A DNA stretch of 64,000 nt, taken from positions 1,798,001 through 1,862,000 of the forward strand of contig NZ_JAMLIG010000001.1 of the NCBI RefSeq assembly GCF_023954305.1. Direction: 5' to 3'. The stretch comes from Mesorhizobium sp. (GTDB taxonomy: Bacteria; Pseudomonadota; Alphaproteobacteria; Rhizobiales; Rhizobiaceae). The notes below the pieces were generated by a model that searched no databases, was not told where the DNA came from, and saw only the letters and a program-made list of their open reading frames with translations. Made by a program: the position numbers and the translations under genes. Positions 43,279 through 53,190 of the stretch are shown one piece after another; the first letter of the stretch is position 1; every line of letters begins with the position of its first letter.

Positions 43279-44922
43279 ATGGTGGCTGAGACCGCGGACG
43301 CTTATCGGTACCCTGCTCTCGAGACCTCCCACTGGCCGGCCTTCGTCGACGTCGCGATGCGCGAGATCACGCTGGGCGATGCGTTGCGCGAAGCGGCTGA
43401 GCAGGTGCCGGATCGGCTTGCTCTGGTGGAGGGAACCCGCGAGGGAGGTCGCCGCTGGACCTATGCGGAACTTCACGACCTGTCGCACAAGGTGGCCCGC
43501 TCGCTGCTGAGACGCTTTCGCCCTGGCGATCGCGTCGCCTTCTGGGGAAACAGCGTTCCGGAATGGCTGCCGACCCTCTACGGCTGCGCGCTGGCCGGGA
43601 TCACGCTCGTTACGGTGAACCCGGCTTACAAGCGCCGCGAGATGGAATATGTACTGGCGAAATCTCGCGCCGCCGGGTTGTTCACTGCCTTGTCCTTCCG
43701 CGGCTTCGATATGATGCAAGCGATTGCCGAGGCGCGACCTACCCTGCCCGAGCTGCGCGAGGTGATCACGATCCCCGACTACCAGGCCTTCGCGGAAGAG
43801 GGGGATGCGGCGACGGTCATGCCTGCCGTCCATCCGCGCGACCCCGCGGTCATCATGTTCACCTCCGGCACGACCGGCGCGCAGAAGGGCGTGGTCTTTC
43901 ACCATACCGGCGTGTCCAACATGACCAATTTCACCCAGCGAAGGGGCGGGCTGAAAGAGGGCGGCGTGTTTGTGAACCCGATGCCCATGTTCCACATCGG
44001 TTCGCTTGGGCACGCTGGCATCGGATCCGTCATGCTGCGCGCCACGCATGTACTGATGCCGGAATGGGACGCCGAGAACTTCATGGTGCAGGTCGAGCGC
44101 CATGGCGGCACCTTTTCGCTGCTGGTGCCGACCATGATCGAGCAGCTGCTGGCACATCCTGAGCGCCGCCGCTACGACCTGTCGACCCTGCGCAACCTCA
44201 CTTCGGGCGCATCCGTGGTCGAGGCCCGCCTGATCCGGGCGACCCGGGATGAGCTGGGAGCGACCATCTCCAACATCTACGGCCAGACCGAGATGCAGGG
44301 CAGCGTCACTGGAACACATCCGGACGACAGCGACGAGGACCTGGCCGGCACGATCGGCCAGCCGCTGCCGCACATGGAGGTGCGTATTGCCGATCCAGCC
44401 ACGGGCGAGACCGTGCCGATCGGGGTGGAAGGGGAGATCCAGACCCGGGGCTACCAGAACATGATCGGCTATTTCGACATGCCGGAGGAAACCGCGCGCA
44501 CCGTCCTGCCGGACGGATGGCTTCGCTCAGGCGACCTCGGCTCGATGGATCGCCGCGGCTTCCTGAAGATCACGGGTCGCATCAAGGACATGATCATCCG
44601 CGGCGGCGAGAACATTTATCCGCGCGAAATCGAACTGCTTCTCTCAGAAGACGACCGACTTGCGGCGGTCGCGGTAGTCGGGGTGCCGGACCCCCAGTGG
44701 GGCGAGCAGGTCGGCGCGGTCCTGCTGCCGAAGACGCCCGGAATCCTGCCGGACGCAGCGACATTGTTCGCGCGCTGCCGGGCGGAACTGGCGCACTACA
44801 AAGCACCGCGGCTGTGGTTCACGGTCGACAGCCTGCCCTACACCGAAACAGGAAAACTGCAGAAATTCCGGCTCGTCGAGGCGATCCGCGACGGGCGTCT
44901 GACGCCCTATGCACGCACTTGA
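43279..44922 (+). CDS. AMP-binding acyl-CoA synthetase
   Basis: This 547-residue ANL ligase has the phosphate loop IMFTSGTTGAQKGVVFHH, YGQTEMQG, the hinge SGDLGSMDRRGFLKITGRIK, RGGENIYPREIE and the C-terminal PYTETGKLQKFRL. It is similar in plan to FadD3-type ligases that activate ring-derived propanoates. It stands alone between the ACAD promoter and the reductase/dehydratase genes 151 bases further on. The ligase at 49454-51109 is a paralogue with the same order of motifs. Confidence 0.9.
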   Translation: MVAETADAYRYPALETSHWPAFVDVAMREITLGDALREAAEQVPDRLALVEGTREGGRRWTYAELHDLSHKVARSLLRRFRPGDRVAFWGNSVPEWLPTLYGCALAGITLVTVNPAYKRREMEYVLAKSRAAGLFTALSFRGFDMMQAIAEARPTLPELREVITIPDYQAFAEEGDAATVMPAVHPRDPAVIMFTSGTTGAQKGVVFHHTGVSNMTNFTQRRGGLKEGGVFVNPMPMFHIGSLGHAGIGSVMLRATHVLMPEWDAENFMVQVERHGGTFSLLVPTMIEQLLAHPERRRYDLSTLRNLTSGASVVEARLIRATRDELGATISNIYGQTEMQGSVTGTHPDDSDEDLAGTIGQPLPHMEVRIADPATGETVPIGVEGEIQTRGYQNMIGYFDMPEETARTVLPDGWLRSGDLGSMDRRGFLKITGRIKDMIIRGGENIYPREIELLLSEDDRLAAVAVVGVPDPQWGEQVGAVLLPKTPGILPDAATLFARCRAELAHYKAPRLWFTVDSLPYTETGKLQKFRLVEAIRDGRLTPYART

Positions 44923-45042
44923 GCTGCGATTCCGCGACTGGTGAGCAAAACTTATCATTTGCGTTCTCGCATCTGCCAGCCTCCCACAGAATGAACTGAA
45001 TGCAGCATTCTACGTTAATGTTGACGAGGTGATGATCACTTA

Positions 45043-45056
45043 GTAAGCTAGCGGAC
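45043..45056. promoter_or_regulatory. Candidate operator just before the reductase/dehydratase genes
   Basis: GTAAGCTAGCGGAC matches the palindrome at 10 of 14 positions. It ends 17 bases before the GTG at 45074, immediately upstream of the ribosome site, so binding there would block transcription from any promoter to its left. Confidence 0.5.
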
Positions 45057-45073
45057 AGAATCCGGAGGATATC

Positions 45074-46231
45074 GTGTCGCCAGCCTTTGCCAGCATGAAG
45101 CGAGCTGCCGAACAGCCCATGCAGTACGCCGCCGACTGGAAGGCGCGTACGGGCCGCAAGGTCGTGGGGCTTCTGCCCATGCATTTCCCCGGAGAGCTTG
45201 CCCATGCCGCCGGTTGCCTGCCCGTCGTGCTGCAGGACGACGCCGAGCCTGTTACCGTCGGCCAGGCCAACGTCTTCAACTTCTACTGCGGCCTCAACCG
45301 TTCCCTGATCGACCAGACGATGCGGGGCAATTTCGATGGCCTCGACGCAATCATGTTCGGCGACCATTGCGTGCAGCTTCTCGGCACGGCTGACGTCATC
45401 CGCGCCGAGCGTCCCTCGCTGCCGATCCTGTTCAACCAGCTCTGCACCACGCTCGACGCGAACTGGGCACTTCGCGAGACGCTGGGCACGTTCGAGCAGC
45501 TCTGGAAGGAGCTGGAGGACCTGACCGGCCACGAGATCACGACCTCGTCTACCCTGGCATCGATCAGGCTGTTCAACCGCAGCCGCGCCCAGATGCGGCG
45601 GCTTTACGAGATGCGTCGGCGCGGGGAGATCGCGATCTCCGGCCGCGACATGCAGACCGTTGTGAAATCGTCGATGGTCATGGACCGCGCGGAACACGTG
45701 GCGTTGATGGACGAGCTGTTCGCGGCCCTGCCCAGGCAGGTCGGTTCCTCGTCGGACATCACGGTCTACCTGTCCGGCCACATGTGCCACGCGCCAAAGC
45801 CCGCGATCATCGATGCCATCGAGGAGAGCGGTGCGCGCGTCGTCAACGACGATCTCTACGTCGGCTGGCGTTTCATCCACGCCGACATGGATGAGAGCCT
45901 GCCGCCGATCGAGGCCATGGCGCGCTGGTATCTGGACAAGAACCGCAAGCTGCCCTGCCCGACGCGCACGATGCAGGGCATCGACTGGGAGGACTACCTG
46001 CTCGGCGAAGTGGAGCGGTCGCAGGCCCGGGGCCTGATCGTCCTGATGGTGAAGTTCTGCGAGCCGCACATGTATTTCTATCCAGAGATCAAGGAGGCCT
46101 TCGACAGGGCCGGGATTCCGCATCTCCTCATCGAGACCGAGCATGAGGAGATGCCGATGGAAGCGCTGAAGACCCGCATCGAAACGTTCGTCGAAATCGC
46201 CAAGCGCCGCGCCGACAGCAAGGCGGCCTGA
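45074..46231 (+). CDS. Benzoyl-CoA reductase/2-hydroxyacyl-CoA dehydratase small subunit, pair 1
   Basis: This 385-residue subunit is of the BcrC/HgdB type. It begins with YAADWKARTGRKVVGLLPMH and FPGELAHAAG, the family start. Cys residues likely to hold the [4Fe-4S] cluster include Cys72 (FYCGLNRS), Cys99 (FGDHCVQLL), Cys238 (SGHMCHAPK) and Cys329 (VKFCEPHMY), all kept in its paralogue at 60318. The length fits BcrC/HgdB. The GTG start follows GGAGG. Such enzymes do ATP-driven one-electron chemistry: ring reduction or loss of an unactivated hydroxyl. Which one applies cannot be decided. Confidence 0.85.
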   Translation: MSPAFASMKRAAEQPMQYAADWKARTGRKVVGLLPMHFPGELAHAAGCLPVVLQDDAEPVTVGQANVFNFYCGLNRSLIDQTMRGNFDGLDAIMFGDHCVQLLGTADVIRAERPSLPILFNQLCTTLDANWALRETLGTFEQLWKELEDLTGHEITTSSTLASIRLFNRSRAQMRRLYEMRRRGEIAISGRDMQTVVKSSMVMDRAEHVALMDELFAALPRQVGSSSDITVYLSGHMCHAPKPAIIDAIEESGARVVNDDLYVGWRFIHADMDESLPPIEAMARWYLDKNRKLPCPTRTMQGIDWEDYLLGEVERSQARGLIVLMVKFCEPHMYFYPEIKEAFDRAGIPHLLIETEHEEMPMEALKTRIETFVEIAKRRADSKAA

Positions 46232-46243
46232 GAGGAGGATCAC

Positions 46244-47614
46244 ATGGGAAGCCACGTCATGGACAACGTCGTCGCGATGACCGGTTCAAGGCCAGTCTTC
46301 GGCACCGGCGAGCGGGCCAACAAGCTCAAGAGCACCCGGTTCGGCAGCAAGCTCGTCAACGACTACTGGAATGGCGTCTTCGCCGCGAAGGAAGAGGGCA
46401 AGAAGGTCGTCTGGTACAACGGTACCTACATCCCGCCCTTCTTCCACTCGCATGACCTCGTCTGGGTGCACGGCGAGGCCTGGTCGGCCATGCTGGCCGC
46501 ACGCCACCAGGAAGTCGGCGCCCAGGCGCGCGGCGATCAGCGCGGCTACGACCGCGAGCTGTGCTCCTATGCTCGCACCCATATCGGCCAGATGCTGATC
46601 GAGATGGACAAGGCGCGGGCCGAGGGCGGTGCGGCGCTGGAAGACCCGCGTATGGAAGCGATGATGAAGCTTCCACCGCCGGACATGATCGTCAACGCCT
46701 ATCCGTACTGCTCCTCCGGCCAGCAGTGGGACGACATCACCTATCGCGTCTTCGGCAAGAAGGTGCCGATGTTCACCATTCAGATCCCCCTCCTGTGGGG
46801 CGGTCGCTCCGACGCCGGCTACATGCAGGGCGAGGAATGGCACCAGCGCTCGCGCTACGTTGCCGACCAGCTGATCGAGCTGACACGATTCCTGGAGGCC
46901 AATACCGGCCGCAAGTTCGACTTCGACCGGCTGTCGGACACGATGGGCTATATCAAGAAGGCCGCCGAGCTCCGGCTCGAAGGCATGGAAATGTGCAAGG
47001 CGCGACCGGCACCGGCCAGCTTCTTCGACTGGATCGTCTCGATCGCGCCGATGAGTTTCCTGCCGGGCGACCAGAACATCGTCGATTATTTCCAGGGCGT
47101 GAAGGAAGAGATCACGCAGCGTCTGCTCGCCGGCGAGGGCGCGGTGAAGAACGAGAAATATCGCCTGTTCTTCGACGGCATGATGAACTGGAACAAGGTG
47201 GGCTGGCTCGCCGACAAGTTCGCGCAGGTCAACGCCTGCGTGGTCGCCGGGCGCTACACGCATATGTCGTTCTGGCAGGAGCCGCAACTCATCGACCTGA
47301 AAGACCCAATCCTCGGCATGGCGCAAAACTATCTGGTCTGCCCCAACAACCACGGCGCCCCGATCATGATCGGCGAGATCGAGAAGCATTGCGACTATTA
47401 CGAGATCGACGGTGTCGTCTGCCACGCCTCGCGCACCTGCCGCGGCATGACCAACTCGCAGTTCCTCATCGCCGGCTCGGCGAAGAAATACGGCCGCCAG
47501 GCGATGTTCTTCGAAGGCGATGTCGCGGACGAGAGCTTCTACAAGGACGAGCTTCTCAACGTCCGGCTCGAGGCGATGGTCGAGGCGATGGAGGCGAAGC
47601 GGCGAGCCGCATGA
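46244..47614 (+). CDS. Benzoyl-CoA reductase/2-hydroxyacyl-CoA dehydratase large subunit, pair 1
   Basis: This 456-residue subunit is of the BcrB/HgdA type. Candidate cluster cysteines are Cys107 (RELCSYARTHIG), Cys156 (YPYCSSGQQWDD), the Cys of NYLVCPNNHGAP and that of CHASRTCRGM. The segment EKYRLFFDGMMNWNKVGWLA matches the family core. It starts 12 bases after the small subunit, with GAGGAGG before the ATG. The partner activator ATPase is not encoded here but at 57965-58930, so the two loci probably share it. It is paralogous along its length to the subunit at 58965. Confidence 0.85.
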   Translation: MGSHVMDNVVAMTGSRPVFGTGERANKLKSTRFGSKLVNDYWNGVFAAKEEGKKVVWYNGTYIPPFFHSHDLVWVHGEAWSAMLAARHQEVGAQARGDQRGYDRELCSYARTHIGQMLIEMDKARAEGGAALEDPRMEAMMKLPPPDMIVNAYPYCSSGQQWDDITYRVFGKKVPMFTIQIPLLWGGRSDAGYMQGEEWHQRSRYVADQLIELTRFLEANTGRKFDFDRLSDTMGYIKKAAELRLEGMEMCKARPAPASFFDWIVSIAPMSFLPGDQNIVDYFQGVKEEITQRLLAGEGAVKNEKYRLFFDGMMNWNKVGWLADKFAQVNACVVAGRYTHMSFWQEPQLIDLKDPILGMAQNYLVCPNNHGAPIMIGEIEKHCDYYEIDGVVCHASRTCRGMTNSQFLIAGSAKKYGRQAMFFEGDVADESFYKDELLNVRLEAMVEAMEAKRRAA

Positions 47615-47648
47615 CAATGGCCCACGCCGTTTAATGTGCTTGTATATC

Positions 47649-47662
47649 GTAATAAAGATTAC
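47649..47662. promoter_or_regulatory. Perfect 5-4-5 inverted repeat before the SDR gene
   Basis: GTAAT and ATTAC flank AAAG, 34 bases before the ATG at 47697 in the 82-base gap after the large subunit gene. The gap is AT-rich. It does not fit the main palindrome and may be a separate operator or a weak terminator. Confidence 0.35.
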
Positions 47663-47696
47663 TAATATCAGGCGAAACTAGGGAGGATATCGTCTG

Positions 47697-48497
47697 ATGT
47701 CGACTACATCGAGCGGCGCCGGGTTTCCGCTGAGTGAGGCGCGCGTCCTGATTTCCGGAGGAACCGCCGGAGTGGGCCTCGCGACGGCCAAGCGCTTCGC
47801 CGCCCTTGGCGCGCCTCACGTGACCATCAACGGGCGCACGCGAGAGCGTGGCGAGAAGGCGCGGGATGCCATCGCACAGGCATTCCCAGACTGCGGGGTC
47901 CACTTCGTCGCGGCCGACAGCTGCAAGACCGAAGAGGCGATAGAACTCGTCCGCAAGGCGCAGGAGGCGATGGGCGGCGTCGACGTTCTGGTCAACACCA
48001 CGGTGAGTGCCCATCCCTACCCGGTCCTGTTTCACAAGATCGATATCCGCGACATTGAAAGCATGATCCTCACCCAGGTGATGACGCATTTCCTGCTGTC
48101 GCGGGCGGTCATGGACGGCATGCGCGAGCGCGAGCGGGGCGTGATCATTAACATCGCCTCCGATGCCGGCAAGGTGACGACACCGGGCGAAGCGCTGATC
48201 GGCGGGATGATGGCGGCGATCATGATGTTCAGCCGCGCGCTGGCGATGGAGGCGAAGCGCTCCAACATCCGCGTCAACTGCATCACGCCTTCGATCATCG
48301 AAGGCACGCTGACCCATGACACCGTGATGGGGGGCGAGTTCTCGGGCAAACTGTTCGCCAAGGCGAAGGAGATGGCCCGGCTCGGCGTGGTCAACGCGGA
48401 CGACATGGCCGAACTGATCACCTTCCTCGCCGGCCCGGCGGCGGCCAAGCTGAGCGGGCAAGTGATCAGCCTGAACGGCGGCATCTCGGCGGCGTGA
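47697..48497 (+). CDS. SDR-fold protein lacking the catalytic Tyr-x3-Lys
   Basis: This 266-residue protein has the SDR nucleotide motif SGGTAGVGLATA (20-31) and the C-terminal LSGQVISLNGGISAA. NNAG is replaced by VNTTVSAH. Where Tyr and Lys should stand (about 168 and 172) it reads GEALIGGMMAAIMM, so both are absent, while the Ser region (NIASDAG) remains. It could be a non-catalytic partner of the following SDR or an enoyl reductase-like member using another mechanism. It is probably co-transcribed with the PECR-like gene, whose frame opens four bases before its stop. Confidence 0.83.
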   Translation: MSTTSSGAGFPLSEARVLISGGTAGVGLATAKRFAALGAPHVTINGRTRERGEKARDAIAQAFPDCGVHFVAADSCKTEEAIELVRKAQEAMGGVDVLVNTTVSAHPYPVLFHKIDIRDIESMILTQVMTHFLLSRAVMDGMRERERGVIINIASDAGKVTTPGEALIGGMMAAIMMFSRALAMEAKRSNIRVNCITPSIIEGTLTHDTVMGGEFSGKLFAKAKEMARLGVVNADDMAELITFLAGPAAAKLSGQVISLNGGISAA

Positions 48498-48508
48498 GGG
48501 GGGCAGCG

Positions 48509-49378
48509 ATGGGTTACAGCTCAATCTTCGCGCCGGGTCTCTTCGCGGACCGGACGATCATCGTCACCGGCGGCGGCTCCGGCATCGGCCGCTGCACCGC
48601 GCACGAACTCGCCTATCTCGGCGCTCAGGTCGTGATTGTCGGGCGAAATCCCGAGAAGCTCGAGACCGTCACCAGGGAGATCACCGAGGACGGCGGCAAA
48701 GTCGCGTCGATGACCTGCGACATCCGCGACGAATCCCAGGTTGTCTCGGTCATCGACCTCACCCTGGAGCAATTCGGCGCGATCCACGGTCTGGTCAACA
48801 ATGCCGGTGGCCAGTACCGCGCCGAGCTCAAGACGATCTCCACCAAGGGCTTCGAGGCGGTCGTCCGCAACAACCTCACCGGCGGTTTCATCTTCATGCG
48901 CGAGACCTATACGCGCTGGATGGAGGCCCATGGCGGTGCCATCGTCAACATCATCGCCGACATCTGGAACGGCTGGCCGGAGATGGGGCACTCGGGCGCC
49001 TCGCGCGGCGGCATGCTGACGCTGAGCGAGACGGCCGCCTGCGAATGGGCGCATTCCGGCGTGCGCGTCAACACGGTGGCGCCCGGCGGCATCGCGTCCA
49101 GCGGCTTCGACACCTATTCGCCCGAGATCACGCAACGACTGCTCGAATATGCCGACAAGGTTCCGCTGCCGCGCTACGGCACTGAGTCGGAGATCTCCGC
49201 CGCCGTCGTCTATCTCCTCTCGCCTGCGGCCGCCTATGTCACCGGCTCATGCCTGCGCGTCGACGGCGGCGCCCCCAACCTGCGCCAGACCTGGACACGC
49301 GAATATGTCGCCAGCAACATTCCGGAATTCAACGGCTTCCATCGCTCCGTCCAGCCGGAGATTCTGAAGCGAAAATAG
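48509..49378 (+). CDS. SDR, peroxisomal trans-2-enoyl-CoA reductase (PECR)-like
   Basis: This 289-residue SDR begins MGYSSIFAPGLFADRTIIVT and reads HGLVNNAGGQYRAELKTIS, WMEAHGGAIVNIIAD and MGHSGASRGGMLTLSETAAC. The order and wording match mammalian PECR (YLAPGLL, NNGGGQF, HGGSIVNII, HSGAARAGV). As in PECR the classical Tyr-x3-Lys is replaced, here Ser162 and Arg166. It should reduce a trans-2-enoyl-CoA with NADPH. I chose the ATG at 48509 after GAGGGGGG; a GTG at 48494 overlaps the previous stop. Confidence 0.83.
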   Translation: MGYSSIFAPGLFADRTIIVTGGGSGIGRCTAHELAYLGAQVVIVGRNPEKLETVTREITEDGGKVASMTCDIRDESQVVSVIDLTLEQFGAIHGLVNNAGGQYRAELKTISTKGFEAVVRNNLTGGFIFMRETYTRWMEAHGGAIVNIIADIWNGWPEMGHSGASRGGMLTLSETAACEWAHSGVRVNTVAPGGIASSGFDTYSPEITQRLLEYADKVPLPRYGTESEISAAVVYLLSPAAAYVTGSCLRVDGGAPNLRQTWTREYVASNIPEFNGFHRSVQPEILKRK

Positions 49379-49453
49379 ACTGGCCCTGAGGAGGGCAAGG
49401 GTCGGACAGGAGGATGTCCGGCCTCGTGAAGGCAACCATCTGAGGAGGAACAG

Positions 49454-51109
49454 ATGACCGCGCATCCCAAATTCACTCAGAGTTACTACCCCAAGACCGA
49501 GGGCGGGAAACTCATCGAAAGCACGCTTGGCGACCTGATGCTGAAGAATGCGGCGGAGGTGCCGGACCGGCTGGCGCTGATCGAAGGGGCGTCCGACCCG
49601 GCGAAACGCCGCCGCTGGACCTACCGGCAGCTCGTCGACGAGGCGATTGCCTGCGGACGCGGCCTGCTGAAGCACTTCAAACCCGGCGACCGGGTCGGCT
49701 TGCTGGCGCCGGAAACGCCGGAATGGGTCATCTTCCAGCATGCGATGAGCTTTGCCGGCCTGATCATCGTGCCGATCAATCCGGCCTACACTGCGCGCGA
49801 GGTCGCCTTCATCCTCGGCAATGCCGGCGCGGCTGGCGTGGTTCATGCCAAGGAGTCCCGCGGCAAGGATCTGTCGGCGATCGTCGCGGAGGTCAAGAAG
49901 CAGCTCGGCCACCTGCATACCAGCATCGATGTCGACGACCTGGCCAGCCTGCAGGCATCGGGCGACCCGACCCAGGAGCTGCCGACGCAGGACCCGGGCC
50001 AGATCATGCAAATCCAGTACACGTCGGGCACCACCGGCTTCCCGAAGGGCGCCTGTCTCCACCACCGTGGCGTCATCAATGCCGCCCATTTCATCGTTGA
50101 GCGCGCCGCCTTTCCGAGGGGGGGCGTGTGGCTGAACTCGATGCCGATGTTCCATATTGGCGGCGCCGTGGTGTCCGAGATCGGCGTCTTTTCGCGGCAG
50201 GGGACGTTCGTCCTGATGAAGTCGTTCGACCCGGCGCTGTTCCTCGAGCTGATCGAGGCGGAGAAGGTCAACTGCTCGCTGATCGTGCCGACGATGATCC
50301 TGGCGCTGCTCAACCACCCGGATTCGAAGACGCGAGATCTGTCCTCGTTCAACTCGATCCTGTCCGGCGCGGCCGCCGTGCCGGAGGCGCTGGTCAAGCG
50401 GGCAAAGAAGGAGATGAAGGTCGAGTTCGCCATCATGTACGGCCAGACCGAATCGAACGGTCCTTTCCTGGAGACGTTCACGACCGACAGCGACGAACTT
50501 CAGTCGCAGACCATCGGCCGACCGATCCCGCATGTCGAGGTCAAGGTGGTCGACGTCGTCACGCTGGAGACGGTGCCGGTCAACACCGTCGGCGAATACT
50601 GGGTCCGCGGCTTCAACACCATGCAGGGATATTACGGGCAGGAAGAGGCAACCCGCGCGGCCCTCACCGAGGACGGCTGGCTGCGCACGGGCGATCTCGG
50701 CACGATGGACGAGAATGGCTATTTCCGCATCACCGGGCGGCTCAAGGAGATGATCATTCGCGGCGGCATGAATCTCTATCCGTCCGAGATCGAAAGCATC
50801 CTGTTCGCGCACGACGACGTCGCGCAGGTGGCCGTCGTCGGCCTGCCGGACGACACATGGGGAGAGACCGTCGCGGCCGTCATCATGCCGAAGAACCCGG
50901 ACTCGCCGCCGAAGCCCGACGCGCTTTGGGCCTATTGCCGCGAAAACCTGTCGCCGCAGAAGACCCCCGAACACTGGATCTTCGTCAAGGAGTATCCGCT
51001 CACGGCGACTGGCAAGATCCAGAAGAACGTGCTGCGCGAGATGTGCGCCGAGGGCAAGCTGACGCCGGTCGACTGGACGCGGCCGGAGCGCGATTCGAAG
51101 GTGGCATGA
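49454..51109 (+). CDS. AMP-binding acyl-CoA synthetase
   Basis: This 551-residue ANL ligase has IQYTSGTTGFPKGACLHHRG, MYGQTESNG, the hinge TGDLGTMDENGYFRITGRLK, RGGMNLYPSEIE and the C-terminal PLTATGKIQKNVL. It ends the plus operon that carries the first reductase/dehydratase pair and the two unusual SDRs. GAGGAGG precedes the ATG. It probably activates the acid that these enzymes process. A paralogue lies at 43279-44922. Confidence 0.9.
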   Translation: MTAHPKFTQSYYPKTEGGKLIESTLGDLMLKNAAEVPDRLALIEGASDPAKRRRWTYRQLVDEAIACGRGLLKHFKPGDRVGLLAPETPEWVIFQHAMSFAGLIIVPINPAYTAREVAFILGNAGAAGVVHAKESRGKDLSAIVAEVKKQLGHLHTSIDVDDLASLQASGDPTQELPTQDPGQIMQIQYTSGTTGFPKGACLHHRGVINAAHFIVERAAFPRGGVWLNSMPMFHIGGAVVSEIGVFSRQGTFVLMKSFDPALFLELIEAEKVNCSLIVPTMILALLNHPDSKTRDLSSFNSILSGAAAVPEALVKRAKKEMKVEFAIMYGQTESNGPFLETFTTDSDELQSQTIGRPIPHVEVKVVDVVTLETVPVNTVGEYWVRGFNTMQGYYGQEEATRAALTEDGWLRTGDLGTMDENGYFRITGRLKEMIIRGGMNLYPSEIESILFAHDDVAQVAVVGLPDDTWGETVAAVIMPKNPDSPPKPDALWAYCRENLSPQKTPEHWIFVKEYPLTATGKIQKNVLREMCAEGKLTPVDWTRPERDSKVA

Positions 51110-51123
51110 CGGCGGCCGGTCAT

Positions 51124-51140
51124 CGGCGATGATGTCGCCG
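51124..51140. terminator. Hairpin between convergent ligase and MaoC genes
   Basis: CGGCGA and TCGCCG flank the loop TGATG, 15 bases after the ligase stop. No T-run follows on either strand. It could terminate one or both convergent transcripts. Confidence 0.3.
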
Positions 51141-51204
51141 GCCAGCTCGGCTACGCGACCGGCCAAACCATCCACGGCGATGGCCGATTGCGTTTCAAGG
51201 CCTT

Positions 51205-51686
51205 CTAAGACGAACGCGGCCGCTTGCGCACGAGCTCTGCGACCTCGCCGGAAACGACCGGCGTGCCGTCAAGCGCGAACAGTTCGATCCTGTCGACCAC
51301 GATGCCGGCATCGGGCCGACTGCGGCTCTCGCGCTTTTCGATCGTCGTCCAGCGCGCTCGGACCGTATCGCCAAGCCGCACCGGCGCATGGAACCTGATC
51401 GCGTTCCAGCCCAGCAGGGCGATGCCAGTCCCGACCATATGTCCGGACCGCACGACGAGGCCGTGTGCAAGCGACAGGGACAGCATCCCATGAGCGATGC
51501 GGCCGCCGAATTCGGTCGTGCGGGCATAGCCCTCGCTGGTGTGGAGTTCCGCAAGATCCCCCGTCAACCCTCCGAACATGTTCACGTCCGCCTCGGTCAC
51601 GGTTCTACTCGGCGTATCCTGCGTCCGACCGACCTGCTGGTCTTCGAACCAGTCATTCGTCGATGTCGCGGAGACGCTCGACAAGG

Positions 51687-51690
<4 letters not shown>
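51205..51690 (-). CDS. MaoC family dehydratase
   Basis: This 161-residue single-hotdog protein has the hydratase signature GGLTGDLAELHTSEGYARTT and GRIAHGMLSLSLAHGL, with the Asp and His of the dyad kept. It should hydrate an enoyl-CoA or dehydrate a 3-hydroxyacyl-CoA. The GTG start at 51690 overlaps the stop of the LivF-like ATPase (GTGA), so a metabolic enzyme is the last gene of an importer operon. That supports the idea that the imported acid enters this pathway. Confidence 0.87.
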
Positions 51691-52401
<711 letters not shown>

Positions 52402-52415
<14 letters not shown>

Positions 52416-53190
52416 GCACGGCCCTCCGTCCGAAATAGGCTGCGATGACGTCCGGGTTGCGGGCGACTTCCCCCGGGAGCCCGTCGGCAATCTTCACGCC
52501 ATGGTCCATCACCACGATGCTGTCGCAAGCCTTCATGATGAAGTCGATATCGTGTTCGACGAGAAGCATGGATAGCCCTTGCTGACGCAGGCGGACCAGC
52601 ATTTCGCCGAGATTGTCGGTTTCGGCATCGTTCAGTCCCGCCGCCGGCTCGTCCAGCATCAGCAGGACGGGATCCGCCGCAAGCGCTCGTGCAATGTCGA
52701 CGAGGCGGAGCTGACCGAGCGTCAGCTGGTCGATGGCATGGCCGGCGCGATCGGCCAGGCCGACGAATGCCAGCAGGTCCATCGCTCTCTCCCGGCTGGC
52801 TCGCTCTTGCCCGGAGAGCGACCCCAGGCGAAGCAGCGAGCGGATGATGCCGTCGGGGAACTTCGGATGCAGGCCCAATTGCACATTCTCCAATACCGAC
52901 AGTCCGGAGAACAGCCTCACGATCTGGAAGGTGCGCGCCATGCCCATCGGCGACCGCGTGTGCGCCGGCTGCGTCGTCACGCGCTGGCCGCGGAAATAAA
53001 CCTCGCCGGAGCTCGGCGGCCGAACGCCGGTGACGAGATCGAACGTTGTCGACTTGCCGGCCCCGTTCGGCCCGATCAGCCCCTTCACCTCGCCGCTGCG
53101 GATCTGGAAGGAGACCTCGTTGACGGCGACCAGGCCGCCGAAGCGCCGGGTCACGGTATCGAGTTTCAGAAGCGGGTCGGAGCCGGTCAC
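52402..53190 (-). CDS. Liv-type ABC transporter ATP-binding protein (LivG-like)
   Basis: This 262-residue ATPase has Walker A (GPNGAGKST), the signature-equivalent QLTLGQLRLVDIARAL, Walker B (VLLMLDEPAAGL) and VEHDIDFIM. The GTG at 53190 overlaps the LivM-like stop (GTGA) and follows GGAGGAG; a longer frame to 53259 is not supported. It pairs with the LivF-like ATPase. Confidence 0.9.

Noticed and set aside
45074..47614. Classical BcrABCD (BadDEFG) benzoyl-CoA reductase
   Set aside because: Subunit lengths fit, but only one activator of 321 residues is present instead of the BcrA/BcrD pair, and no ferredoxin or aromatic-pathway dienoyl-CoA hydratase is next to it. The broader reductase/dehydratase family name is safer.
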